Shown here piece by piece: positions 17,432-25,117 of a stretch of 25,254 bases of DNA; position 1 is the first letter of the stretch; every line of letters starts with the position of its first letter. Made by a program: the position numbers and the translations under genes. Below the pieces are notes generated by a model. That model saw only the letters and a program-made list of their open reading frames with translations, was not told the origin of the DNA and did not search any database. The DNA lies in assembly GCA_024645155.1 (NCBI GenBank), contig JAHEGF010000012.1:1-25254 (forward strand), in the 5' to 3' direction. The stretch is from Phyllobacteriaceae bacterium (GTDB taxonomy: Bacteria; Pseudomonadota; Alphaproteobacteria; Rhizobiales; Rhizobiaceae).

Positions 17432-18070
17432 TCAGCACTTGGAATACGAGACCGAGTCCACTTGGAATTCTTCGCGACACTGACGAGCCAGACTGAGAAG
17501 GTCGGTTTGATAGGCTGACGCCAGATGATAGTGGAACATATCGTCGGAAAAATGATAGTGGATAAGTTCGCTTGAGTTTTCAATGTGCGGAAGTTCGTGC
17601 CGCGAAACAATCTCAAGCGTGTTAAGCGAGTTGCCCTCGCTAAATGAAGTTTCGAATATTTGCTCACCTGTCAGTTTCTTGAATAACATGTTCAATATTT
17701 CGGAGCCTATGATCAGGAGAACCGAAACTGTGCCAAGTGACAGCATCCAGATATAGTCGACGGCAGCGCAAATACCCAAAGAAATTGCAAGGAAAAACAC
17801 CAGAAGCTCGAAGGGAGACTTCACCGGATTGCGAAATCGGACAATCGACAGGGCACCTACCATCCCAAGCGAAAGAGCAATATTTCCGGATATGGCTTTA
17901 GTTATCGAATAGGTGACAATCGGCAACATGATAACGGTCATGGTGTGTGCAAAACTCTTGACCCAATTCTGATTGGCGATTCCAAGGGCCAGCCTGATCG
18001 ACAATCCCAAGAAGCCAAGCAAGGCAACCGTCCAAAGGTATTCGGCAGATATTGGAGTGATGAATGCCAT
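17432..18070 (-). CDS. DUF4956-family membrane protein
   Basis: The protein has 212 residues from ATG at 18070, with GAAGAG just upstream; an in-frame TTG at 18106 is less likely. Hydrophobic segments lie at about 10-30, 40-60, 85-103 and 108-125, followed by a soluble C-terminal domain of about 85 residues (TGEQIFETSFSEGNSLNTLE onward). The stretch ALSLGMVGALSIVRFRNPVK is the hallmark I associate with DUF4956, a family of unknown function that tends to be encoded beside VTC-domain and CotH-like proteins. It is the first gene of that cassette here, with CotH two bases downstream. A transport or scaffold role in the inner membrane is a guess. The 173 bases upstream, before the SDR stop, probably carry the cassette promoter, but I cannot point to it. 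Confidence 0.82.
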   Translation of the reverse strand: MAFITPISAEYLWTVALLGFLGLSIRLALGIANQNWVKSFAHTMTVIMLPIVTYSITKAISGNIALSLGMVGALSIVRFRNPVKSPFELLVFFLAISLGICAAVDYIWMLSLGTVSVLLIIGSEILNMLFKKLTGEQIFETSFSEGNSLNTLEIVSRHELPHIENSSELIHYHFSDDMFHYHLASAYQTDLLSLARQCREEFQVDSVSYSKC

Positions 18071-18243
18071 TTTTCTCTTCACTTGTTCTGGTGGGATACA
18101 TTTCAATAAATGACGTATGAATATCTGTACGTGCTGAAAATTCAGTTAATCGCCCAAAATTGTGAACCCTGAATGGAATGGTAATTTCGGCGAAAATCGA
18201 CCGTCTCACTTAACCAGAACATCGGGGTTGGCGGCGTGGATTG

Positions 18244-18987
18244 CTACCATGTGGTCGCGCTGAGCTTCTCAAAAATGAACCGCCGCATCTGCCAAGTCAC
18301 CAATCGCGGTGCAATGCGACCGGCTAGGGCCACAATACGGGCCTGTTTGCCCAAAATGACCGTCGCCTTGCCTGCCCGCACCGCCGACAAGATGTCGCGT
18401 GCGGCATCATCCGCCGGCATTCGCTGCGAGGCGTCGGCATTTTCGGGTGCATGACGCCGTGCATGGTCGGTGCGCAACGGACCCGGAAAGACGCAGGAAA
18501 CAGAAATGCCGAGTCTTAATAAGGGTCTGCGGATACTCCTTGCATAGATGGCGATGGCGTCCTTGGACGCAGCATAGACCGCAGCACCGGGATACCCGGT
18601 GAAATGTGACAGTGAGGAGACGAATACCATTTTTGACGGCCGGACCATCGCACCGCTTCCGGCAAGGGCCGCAGCGAGTACCATAGGCGCTTCGGTGTTG
18701 ATACGTAGCAAACGCAGTTGGACGTCCTCGGGAATATCCTCGAACCGGCCTGTCGCGTTGACGCCCGCGTTGAAAATGACGAGATCATATGGCCCGGCAG
18801 TCACTATTGCCGGTACGGTCCGGTCAAGCGCTTCGCGGTCACCCAGATCGCAATTGATTTGGAAAAGGTTTGCCGCGCCATCGGCCGTGCTGCGATCGAG
18901 CGATACGACGTCGCAACCATCCGCCAACAGCCGGGCGACGAATGCCTGGCCAAGACCTGCAGAGCCGCCGGTTACCAGGGCTTTCAC
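18244..18987 (-). CDS. Short-chain dehydrogenase/reductase (second of a pair)
   Basis: This 247-residue Rossmann protein has cofactor loop TGGSAGLG (6-13), NAG (73-75), catalytic Ser near 124-125 (FVSSLSHF) and YAASK (Tyr138, Lys142), so a classical SDR active site is intact. PGP, important after the active site, is present in CVFPGPLRTDHARRH. The basic C-terminus (PRLVTWQMRRFIFEKLSA) could be a membrane-association helix. The substrate is unknown; the enzyme probably reduces or oxidises a carbonyl/hydroxyl with NAD(P)(H). Its ATG overlaps the stop of the preceding SDR (ATGA), placing it last in the HAD-ribF-SDR-SDR run. Confidence 0.88.
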   Translation of the reverse strand: MKALVTGGSAGLGQAFVARLLADGCDVVSLDRSTADGAANLFQINCDLGDREALDRTVPAIVTAGPYDLVIFNAGVNATGRFEDIPEDVQLRLLRINTEAPMVLAAALAGSGAMVRPSKMVFVSSLSHFTGYPGAAVYAASKDAIAIYARSIRRPLLRLGISVSCVFPGPLRTDHARRHAPENADASQRMPADDAARDILSAVRAGKATVILGKQARIVALAGRIAPRLVTWQMRRFIFEKLSATTW

Positions 18988-19691
18988 AGCCGCCTCCCGA
19001 AAATTGATTCACCGCCAATATAACGAAACCATGACAAGGTCCGGGGAGAACGGCCACGCGCAACAGCAAATTCAAGCATTGCAGCCATTGTGCTGGGGCT
19101 TAGAAACAAGGCACCCAAGCGGCCAGGGACATAACCGGCCTTTTCATGCATTGGAGTGGCAACCGGTCCCGGATGCAGGATCTGCACCGACACTCTGCCT
19201 CGCCATTCCGACCGCAAGGACCTGGCAAAGCCTGCCAAGCCGGCCTTGCTCGCGCAGTAGCTGGCGATGTGAGATGACCCGCGTGCCGCCGTTGAGCCGA
19301 TCAGCGTCAGCCGCCCGTTGGTTTTTTCCAGCAGCGGAAGGCAGGCACGGGCAATGAGTATGGTAGCAGCGAGATTGACATCGAGCGTTTCGCGCAGCCG
19401 AACCGGGTCTTCGGACTGAGCTTCGCAAACATAACCGGTTCCTGCAACTAGAATGGCGTTGTGAAACCCGGTCCATCCCACGTCCCGCAAACCTTCGCGA
19501 ATAGTTGCCGATGCCACCAATGGATCCGATTGCGGAACCCGGATGTAGCCGGCGTTTGCGGGCAGGATCTTTTCTGCATCTTTTTTTAAGGCCCTCCCGG
19601 TTGCCAATATCTCGTGACGTGGTGCAAGGCGCGTGGCCAAGGCCAGCCCGATGCCGCTGGTCGCTCCGGTAATCAGTATCTTTCTGCGCAT
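18984..19691 (-). CDS. Short-chain dehydrogenase/reductase (first of a pair)
   Basis: This 235-residue classical SDR starts at ATG 19691 (MRRKILITGATSGIG), one base after the ribF stop. The cofactor loop is TGATSGIG (8-15). The usual NAG is VAG (82-84), a mild variant. The catalytic Ser is near 133 (IGSTAARG) and YCASK gives Tyr145 and Lys149. HPGPVATPM is the PG motif. The longer frame from 19736 overlaps ribF and adds no family sequence. It is related to, but clearly diverged from, the downstream SDR, so the pair may carry out consecutive steps or form a heteromer. The substrate is unknown. Confidence 0.88.
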   Translation of the reverse strand: MRRKILITGATSGIGLALATRLAPRHEILATGRALKKDAEKILPANAGYIRVPQSDPLVASATIREGLRDVGWTGFHNAILVAGTGYVCEAQSEDPVRLRETLDVNLAATILIARACLPLLEKTNGRLTLIGSTAARGSSHIASYCASKAGLAGFARSLRSEWRGRVSVQILHPGPVATPMHEKAGYVPGRLGALFLSPSTMAAMLEFAVARGRSPRTLSWFRYIGGESIFGRRL

Positions 19692-19692
19692 G

Positions 19693-20676
19693 CTAAAACG
19701 CGACGGCTTTGTCGAGCCGCGACAGCGGTATGACATTGGCCAACAAGGTGCGGGCTTCTTCTTCGTCGCGTTTCATTTGCGTCTTCAGAAGTTCGAGGCT
19801 GTCGAATTTTTCTTCCGGCCGCAAAAATCCGAAAAAGGATACCCGGCACGTGGCTCCATAGATTTCCTCGTCAAACCCAAACAGGTGGGTTTCCAGCAGG
19901 GGCGCCCCGGCATCTTCGACCGTAGGCCGTAACCCGAAGCTTGCAACGCCGTCATGAATGGCGCCGCCGGGAAGGCGCAAGCGAACGGCGTAAATGCCGT
20001 GGCACAACAGGTTACCGGAAGGCAGCACCATATTTGCAGTCGGATAGTCCAAGGTGCGGCCAAGCTGTTTTCCGCGGCTGACATCCGCCTCAACCGTGTA
20101 GCGGTATCCGAGCAGGCTTGCGGCGTCTGCAACATCACCGCCGGCGAGCGCCTCACGTATTCGGCTTGAGGAGACGACTTCGGCGCCCTCATCACGGAAG
20201 GCATCAACGAGCGTTACGCCAAATCCGTACCGCTCGCCTTCCTCCATCAAATAGGCAGGACCGCCCTGACGGTTCTTGCCGAAATGGAAATCGAACCCGG
20301 TGACCGCGTGGGTAATCCCAAGTCCGTCGATCAAAACCGAATGTATAAATTCATCGGCCGACAGGCCGGCAAAATCCCGAGTAAACGGATGTTCAATAAC
20401 CGCATTGAACCCTTCGGAATGCAGCACCGCGGCACGCATTGGTGCAGGCGTTATGCGATAGAGCGGCACATCGGGCTGGAACACTGAGCGCGGATGCGGC
20501 TCGAAAGTCAGAACCAGCGCCGGCACATCGTTTTTCCGGGCGACATCCATTGCCCGCTCCAGAACGCTTTGATGGCCACGATGAACGCCGTCGAAATTGC
20601 CGATTGCGACAACACCGCCACGCAGCGAAGCAGGAAGATCTTTCAGATCGGTTATGCGTGTAAATCGATTGGACAT
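19693..20676 (-). CDS. ribF: Bifunctional riboflavin kinase/FAD synthetase
   Basis: The protein has 327 residues, the usual length. The N-terminal FAD synthetase domain has the nucleotidyltransferase signature GNFDGVHRGH (26-35) and the later SSSRIREAL. The C-terminal riboflavin kinase domain has the PTAN motif in LDYPTANMVLP. It phosphorylates riboflavin to FMN and adenylates FMN to FAD in the cytoplasm. The gene starts 11 bases after the HAD gene stop and ends one base before the SDR start, so it lies in the middle of a minus-strand operon. In many rhizobia ribF neighbours ileS (my recollection); here two SDR genes and the VTC cassette lie between. Confidence 0.95.
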   Translation of the reverse strand: MSNRFTRITDLKDLPASLRGGVVAIGNFDGVHRGHQSVLERAMDVARKNDVPALVLTFEPHPRSVFQPDVPLYRITPAPMRAAVLHSEGFNAVIEHPFTRDFAGLSADEFIHSVLIDGLGITHAVTGFDFHFGKNRQGGPAYLMEEGERYGFGVTLVDAFRDEGAEVVSSSRIREALAGGDVADAASLLGYRYTVEADVSRGKQLGRTLDYPTANMVLPSGNLLCHGIYAVRLRLPGGAIHDGVASFGLRPTVEDAGAPLLETHLFGFDEEIYGATCRVSFFGFLRPEEKFDSLELLKTQMKRDEEEARTLLANVIPLSRLDKAVAF

Positions 20677-20687
20677 GGAACTTCGGC

Positions 20688-21569
20688 CTAGATCAGCTTG
20701 GGCATGTAGCCGACCGGGCTGCTGCCGTGTTTGACGAGGAACCGTGCCAGTTCCCCTCGGTCGGGGTGTGCGGGATCACCGTAATCACGCGCATGGATAC
20801 CTCCGGAGATATAAAGCACGTCAAAGCCGTTTTGTTCGGCACCCTTGACGTCAGTCAGCATGCCATCGCCGATGGCCAACACTTCTTCGTGCGCTATCTG
20901 GTGACCGGCAATATCACTTGCAGCCTCCAAAGCTGCCTCGTAGATCGGACGGTGCGGCTTGCCAGCGATCAGGGTTAGCCCGCCCAACTGAGCGTAGTCG
21001 CGGGCAAGAGCGCCGGCACACCAGATCAGGCGGTCACCACGCTCGACGACAATGTCCGGATTGGCGCAGACAAATGGCAGGTTGCGCGACCGGAAGCGCG
21101 CCAGCATTTCCGCATAATCTTCCGGCACCTCGGTTTCATCGTCGAAGAAGCCGGTACAAATGACCGCAGATGCCTCCCGCTCTTCACACAGCTCAACATC
21201 AAGACCGGAAAAGAGAGTCAGATCGCGTTCTGGCCCAAGATGAAAGATGCGACGGGATCCTTCGGCGATGAGTTTTCGGGTAACGTCGCCGGAGGTAACG
21301 ATGCGATCATAGGCCTCGACTGGTACACCAAGTGCTGTGAGCTGCTCGGCGACCGCATCGAAGCGGCGCGGCGCGTTGGTAATCAGGATCACTGTCCTGC
21401 CCAAACTCTTCGCACGGGTCAGCGCTTCCACAGAACCGGAATGAGCGCGGAGCCCATTATGCACCACGCCCCATATGTCGCAAAAAATCGTGGTGTATTT
21501 TCCGGTCAGATCATCGAGACCGGAAATCAGGGGCGGGGCAATCGTTAATTCCGGCAACAGTTTCTCCAC
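20688..21569 (-). CDS. HAD-superfamily subfamily IIA hydrolase (TIGR01459-like)
   Basis: The protein has 293 residues from a GTG start at 21569 with no strong ribosome binding site. HAD motif I is CDIWGVVHNG (Asp31 nucleophile), motif II is ILITNAPRR and motif IV is AIGDGMLTDVKGA, with the IIA-type cap between. The second Asp of the usual DxD is Trp33, so acid/base chemistry may differ from the NagD-type phosphatases. The DxWGVxHxG signature matches the alphaproteobacterial group often called TIGR01459. The substrate is unknown, probably a small phosphate ester. The gene is the first of the HAD-ribF-SDR-SDR run; its promoter should lie in 21570-21657. Confidence 0.88.
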   Translation of the reverse strand: MEKLLPELTIAPPLISGLDDLTGKYTTIFCDIWGVVHNGLRAHSGSVEALTRAKSLGRTVILITNAPRRFDAVAEQLTALGVPVEAYDRIVTSGDVTRKLIAEGSRRIFHLGPERDLTLFSGLDVELCEEREASAVICTGFFDDETEVPEDYAEMLARFRSRNLPFVCANPDIVVERGDRLIWCAGALARDYAQLGGLTLIAGKPHRPIYEAALEAASDIAGHQIAHEEVLAIGDGMLTDVKGAEQNGFDVLYISGGIHARDYGDPAHPDRGELARFLVKHGSSPVGYMPKLI

Positions 21570-21657
21570 GGCGAATTTCGCTTTGCTGGCAACTAACCGA
21601 AGCCGGCCAGACTGTCACCCGGTTTTACCCGCTTATTGCCGTTTTGACACTGCAAGC

Positions 21658-21689
21658 AAAAAGGACCGCCAGTTTGTGCAAACCGGCGG
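21658..21689 (-). terminator. Rho-independent terminator for the TadG-like gene ending at 21723
   Basis: On the minus strand a hairpin of CCGCC, one mismatch, GTTT, loop GCAC, AAAC and GGCGG is followed directly by CC and a run of five T (plus-strand A run 21658-21662). It lies about 35-65 bases past the stop of the TadG-like gene and in front of the HAD gene, so it separates the two units. Confidence 0.75.
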
Positions 21690-21722
21690 CCAAGTTAGCG
21701 GGCGAAACGCGTGGTATTCAGA

Positions 21723-22982
21723 TCAGGTCGCGATCCTGATGGTTGATGATGCGGTCATATCAAGGCCGCCAAATTCGATATCGCACTCGGATTTGAAACT
21801 GGATGTGCCGGTGATGCGGATTGTATCGGCAACAAGACGCAGGCATTCGCCGGTAGTCGCATTGTTTCCATGATAGTCGACATGGCCGCCCGGATTGTAA
21901 ACTATACCGATCAATTTGATGTCGTTGCCGCCACCGATAATCCAGTCTCCGGTGCTTGATGCTTCTGAATAGATCAGCATGCCGGCATAGTCGCCAGAGG
22001 TTTTTGCGGTCAGGTTGATATTGGCGCCACCGTTGATTTTGACCTCTGCGCCACCCATCAGGAAGAATGTAACGTTTTCACCGGTCAGGCTGTCATTGTT
22101 GAGAACGGTCAGTCCGGGTTTGTTGCCGTTGCTTAATGGACCGTTCGGCCGAATGACAAAAATCCCACCCGGTTCCAGGGTAACGTCTCCGCTGATCTTG
22201 AAATCGCAATAGGTACCCGAGGTGATATAGGTCTCGTTTTTCTTCAGGTTCTTGCAGGTCGTATAGGGCGGGGTAGGCACCTCTGAAAACGGATCGTTGG
22301 CCTGGTAGATATTTTCGCGGACAAAGGGGCATTCGACATCAAACTGATCGGGGAAAGCACTAATGCCACCTGATGAGCCGGCACAAACCGCGGAAACATC
22401 TGCTGATCCACCGAGATAAAGCGCATCATCGGCTTCCGAATTGGACATGATGGAGCAATTTTCCATCGAAACCACGGAGGTGCCACCGACCTCAAGAGCC
22501 TTGGGCGCTGCGGTGTTGAGCGCCAGGATGCATGGCTTGCCGATACTCGCCAAAGCTACCCGTGTCGTTAGGTGAACATCGCGCGCCGGTTCGTATCGGA
22601 AATAGCTGTCCAGCACCATATCAGCCGATACCGATACATAAACGTCACCCTTCTTGAGCGATACGCCGGGGAACACGTCATCTTCAGTAACCTGGGTTAC
22701 GCCCGGGTAGTCGAATTCGACGTCAAGCTGTGTCGAACTGTTGACGTTGGCGTGGAAAACATCGGCGCCCAGCGTTTTCAGTTCGCCGTTCGTCATGCCG
22801 CTGCCGATTTTTCCCGCGATTGCCAGAGCTGCCGAATCCAGTGCGTGCTGGACGTTGTCTCGCTGGTTGCCAAGATTGGTCAGGTCGGTGATGCCCACGA
22901 CGGCGCTCATGATCGGAATCATGGCAATGGCGGTCGTGATGGTCATGTTTCCATCTTTGTTGCGGAGAAAATTCTTAAGCAT
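21723..22982 (-). CDS. TadG-like envelope protein with cysteine-rich beta C-terminal domain (copy 1)
   Basis: The protein has 419 residues. A short basic head (MLKNFLRNKDGN) precedes a type IV-pilin-like hydrophobic segment (about 13-36) and the Tad-type helix TNLGNQRDNVQHALDSAALA, as in TadG/TadE N-termini. From about 150 to the end the protein is Gly/Asn/Thr-rich, with eight cysteines and rung-like repeats (GGAEVKINGGANINLTAKTS, GGGNDIKLIGIVYNPGG), suggesting a beta-helix. There is no von Willebrand A motif. The same eight cysteines in the same order occur in copy 2, so disulfides outside the cytoplasm are likely. AAAGGG lies about eight bases before ATG 22982. No tadA/B/C ATPase or platform genes are in view. 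It may be a minor pseudopilin or surface protein; the role is unknown. Confidence 0.75.
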   Translation of the reverse strand: MLKNFLRNKDGNMTITTAIAMIPIMSAVVGITDLTNLGNQRDNVQHALDSAALAIAGKIGSGMTNGELKTLGADVFHANVNSSTQLDVEFDYPGVTQVTEDDVFPGVSLKKGDVYVSVSADMVLDSYFRYEPARDVHLTTRVALASIGKPCILALNTAAPKALEVGGTSVVSMENCSIMSNSEADDALYLGGSADVSAVCAGSSGGISAFPDQFDVECPFVRENIYQANDPFSEVPTPPYTTCKNLKKNETYITSGTYCDFKISGDVTLEPGGIFVIRPNGPLSNGNKPGLTVLNNDSLTGENVTFFLMGGAEVKINGGANINLTAKTSGDYAGMLIYSEASSTGDWIIGGGNDIKLIGIVYNPGGHVDYHGNNATTGECLRLVADTIRITGTSSFKSECDIEFGGLDMTASSTIRIAT

Positions 22983-23124
22983 GTTATTACCCTTTCCGCG
23001 GTTCCCTGAGACAGTTTGCGGGGTGGTAAAAATATCGTAATAATTTGCTACCTGGTCCTTGCTTAATCCATTAAACTTTTACGATTGTAATTACATTTTT
23101 CTTTATTTCAATCTTTTGCAAGCA

Positions 23125-23142
23125 ATTTATATATTTTTAATT
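23125..23142. repeat. 18-base AT direct repeat, copy A
   Basis: ATTTATATATTTTTAATT occurs here and again at 23203-23220, 78 bases apart start to start. Low complexity makes chance similarity easier, but the match is exact over all 18 bases. Confidence 0.6.
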
Positions 23143-23202
23143 CCCGCTTTCAATATATTCAAGAATATTATTTGACTGAATAATACATTTGAGAATGGTA
23201 AT

Positions 23203-23220
23203 ATTTATATATTTTTAATT
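23203..23220. repeat. 18-base AT direct repeat, copy B
   Basis: Exact copy of ATTTATATATTTTTAATT at 23125-23142. Both copies lie upstream of TadG-like copy 1, about 145 and 220 bases from its start codon. Confidence 0.6.
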
Positions 23221-23494
23221 TCATATTTTGTAAACCAAACTTTACCTGTATTTTTTCAATTTTGCGCATAACAACCGCAAAATATCTTCGATTCACAAGT
23301 TTGCCAAGTCAGGTATCCTGATGATTAACGGTGCATTATACATCTGAAAATTGCAGATGAAGCATATTTCTATTGTCCAAGGCGAATTTTCACAGGATAG
23401 CGGCGAATGCCGTTTCCACACGCACGGGCTCAACAAACTGGCGAGCCGCAATTTGCCGGATTACACAAACGACAACCAAATATCTTACGCGAAC

Positions 23495-23520
23495 AAAAAA
23501 GCCGGCCCAGAAGGGCCGGC
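23495..23520 (-). terminator. Rho-independent terminator for the TadG-like gene ending at 23577
   Basis: A perfect 8-bp GC stem (GCCGGCCC / GGGCCGGC, 23501-23520) with a four-base loop is followed on the minus strand by six T (plus-strand A run 23495-23500). It lies about 57 bases past the copy 2 stop codon. It is textbook in form and insulates copy 1 from copy 2 transcription. Confidence 0.92.
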
Positions 23521-23576
23521 TGTTATCCTGGAAGCCTGTTGTGGCTGCGCGATCGGTTATCGCGGACCGGCTGCGG

Positions 23577-24845
23577 TCATCGCTTGATCCTGATGATACT
23601 CGAGCCGACGATATCAAGCCCAGCAAGTTCCGTTTCGCAATCGGATTTCATTTCTGTATTGCCACTCAATTCGACCTTGTTGGCAAGAATACGCATGCAC
23701 TGCTTTGTGCCCGCGGCGCTTGTTCCACCCAGTTTGAAATTGCCATCAGGCATATAGACAAAGCCTGTCAGGTCAACGATGGCATTGCCGCCGAATTCGA
23801 ATGACTCGGTATTTCCTTCACCGGAATAGATGACGATACCGGCATACGGATCCGTTTTGTCGGTCGGTGCGGTCAGGTTGGTCGTCCCGCCATTTCCGTT
23901 GAGCGCGGCCCCGTTGAGAAAAACCAAAGTAACACCGGTCCCAGTGAGTGAGTGACTGCTATTCAAGAGATTAATGTCGGCGTTATCGAATATATAAGTT
24001 CCGCCGGTCGTCAGATTGATCACGCCGCTCAAGTTATTACAATAGGTTTTTCCGGCGACGAGATTGTAGGTAGTTATACCCTGTGATTTACCGGCAATAT
24101 AGTTATTGATATTCACGCAGGCGCCAGGGGCCGGCGCAGTGTAATCGGCCAGCGGATTCTTGGTATCGCTCGCGCCGGTTTTAGCTTCACTGCAATCGGT
24201 ATCAACTCGAGAGTCGGGAATACCTTCGGTGCCACCCGCGGTTTGAATGCAACCGGCGGTGATTTCCGCATCACCCTGGCGCTTGATCGAACTGCCTGAT
24301 GACGAGTTTGACGCAACGTTGCAGCCATCCAAATTAAGATGTGCGTTGCCCTTTATATAAACGGACTCGGATTCCCACTCGCTCAGAGCCAGCACACAGG
24401 CCGGATCACTGGCAGCGACGGTGACTTCGGTCAGCTTTTCGACTTCGCGATCAGTACCCCATGAAAACAGGCTCTTGTAAGCCAGCGTTGCCGTGACCGT
24501 AATAAAGGTGTCGCCATTCGGTTTGCCGGTTACCGGGTCAATCGGACGATCTGTACCCGGATAGTCAAATTCGGCTTCAAACCTCATGAGATTGTCGATG
24601 TTTGCCTCGAAGACGGCTTCGCCAAGGCTAGTCAGCTCTGAATCGGTCATGTCGGAACCGACCTTGGTGGCAATAGCAATGCCGGCGGCGTCGAGCGCAT
24701 TGTGGACGCTGTTTTCCTGGTTTTGCTGGTTGGTAAGGTCGATCACGCCGACAACGCCAGCCATGATGGGTATCATCGCTACCGATGTAATCGTCGCGAA
24801 GTTTCCCTTTTTATCATTATAGAATCGCCCGATTGCCGATTTCAT
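23577..24845 (-). CDS. TadG-like envelope protein with cysteine-rich beta C-terminal domain (copy 2)
   Basis: The protein has 422 residues from ATG at 24845, with GGCGG eight bases upstream. It is a paralogue of copy 1 along its whole length: head MKSAIGRFYNDKKGNFATIT, hydrophobic segment (about 16-38), TNQQNQENSVHNALDAAGIA, FEAEFDYPG (copy 1: LDVEFDYPG), and the eight cysteines in matching order from PACVLAL to MKSDCETELAGLD. Both end in the same style (GSSIIRIKR and SSTIRIAT). A longer frame from 25037 adds 64 residues, including a cysteine, ahead of the pilin-like head; copy 1 has no counterpart, so I reject it. The product is probably exported and membrane-anchored through its N-terminal helix. 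Function and partners are unknown. Confidence 0.75.
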   Translation of the reverse strand: MKSAIGRFYNDKKGNFATITSVAMIPIMAGVVGVIDLTNQQNQENSVHNALDAAGIAIATKVGSDMTDSELTSLGEAVFEANIDNLMRFEAEFDYPGTDRPIDPVTGKPNGDTFITVTATLAYKSLFSWGTDREVEKLTEVTVAASDPACVLALSEWESESVYIKGNAHLNLDGCNVASNSSSGSSIKRQGDAEITAGCIQTAGGTEGIPDSRVDTDCSEAKTGASDTKNPLADYTAPAPGACVNINNYIAGKSQGITTYNLVAGKTYCNNLSGVINLTTGGTYIFDNADINLLNSSHSLTGTGVTLVFLNGAALNGNGGTTNLTAPTDKTDPYAGIVIYSGEGNTESFEFGGNAIVDLTGFVYMPDGNFKLGGTSAAGTKQCMRILANKVELSGNTEMKSDCETELAGLDIVGSSIIRIKR

Positions 24846-25117
24846 AACTTGTACCGCCTGTTCAATAGTGGCCCTGGCCAATGGCTTTGAGCCGATAGTG
24901 CGGAATTTGACGCGCATCTGTTGCGTTAACGTATTCAGGAACCCTACAATTTTAGCGATACAGGCAAATTCGGCGATTTTCCGGAGTATCGCCTGAAATC
25001 GTATGTTTTGCGGTATATTTTTGGTTAATACCTCCACCGATTTCTTTGCCGTGGTTCAACCAAATATTAAACTACTCAACCTATGGTAATGTGAAAATTT
25101 GATTTCGGAGAAACACG

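Larger units (their letters stand above)
22983..23576. other. 594-base non-coding spacer with an extremely AT-rich core
   Basis: I find no convincing gene here. The core at about 23041-23270 is very AT-rich: line 23101 has 14/60 G+C and line 23161 has 9/60, in a genome otherwise around 55-65%. It holds two copies of an 18-base repeat and an inverted repeat TATTATT-N6-AATAATA (23166-23185). A second inverted repeat, CATCTG-N7-CAGATG, is at 23341-23359. The right end holds the terminator of copy 2; the left end must hold the promoter and ribosome binding site of copy 1. Many TpA steps would suit binding by an H-NS-like regulator such as MucR/Ros, which is inference. Confidence 0.7.

Noticed and set aside
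23325..23339. TTAA-N7-TTAT, close to the CtrA consensus TTAA-N7-TTAA
   Set aside because: A single near-match (7 of 8 fixed bases) in AT-rich DNA is expected by chance; pilin-like neighbours make it tempting, but there is no second site.
23341..23359. Inverted repeat CATCTG-N7-CAGATG as a possible terminator
   Set aside because: Only six base pairs and no T run on either side; copy 2 already has a strong terminator upstream of it.
23351..23587. 78-codon plus-strand frame in the AT-rich spacer
   Set aside because: It runs straight through the rho-independent terminator hairpin and into the 3' end of copy 2 on the other strand; no family signal.
24846..25037. N-terminal 64-residue extension of TadG-like copy 2
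   Set aside because: It has no counterpart in copy 1, puts a charged segment ahead of the pilin-like head, and lacks the good ribosome binding site found before ATG 24845.
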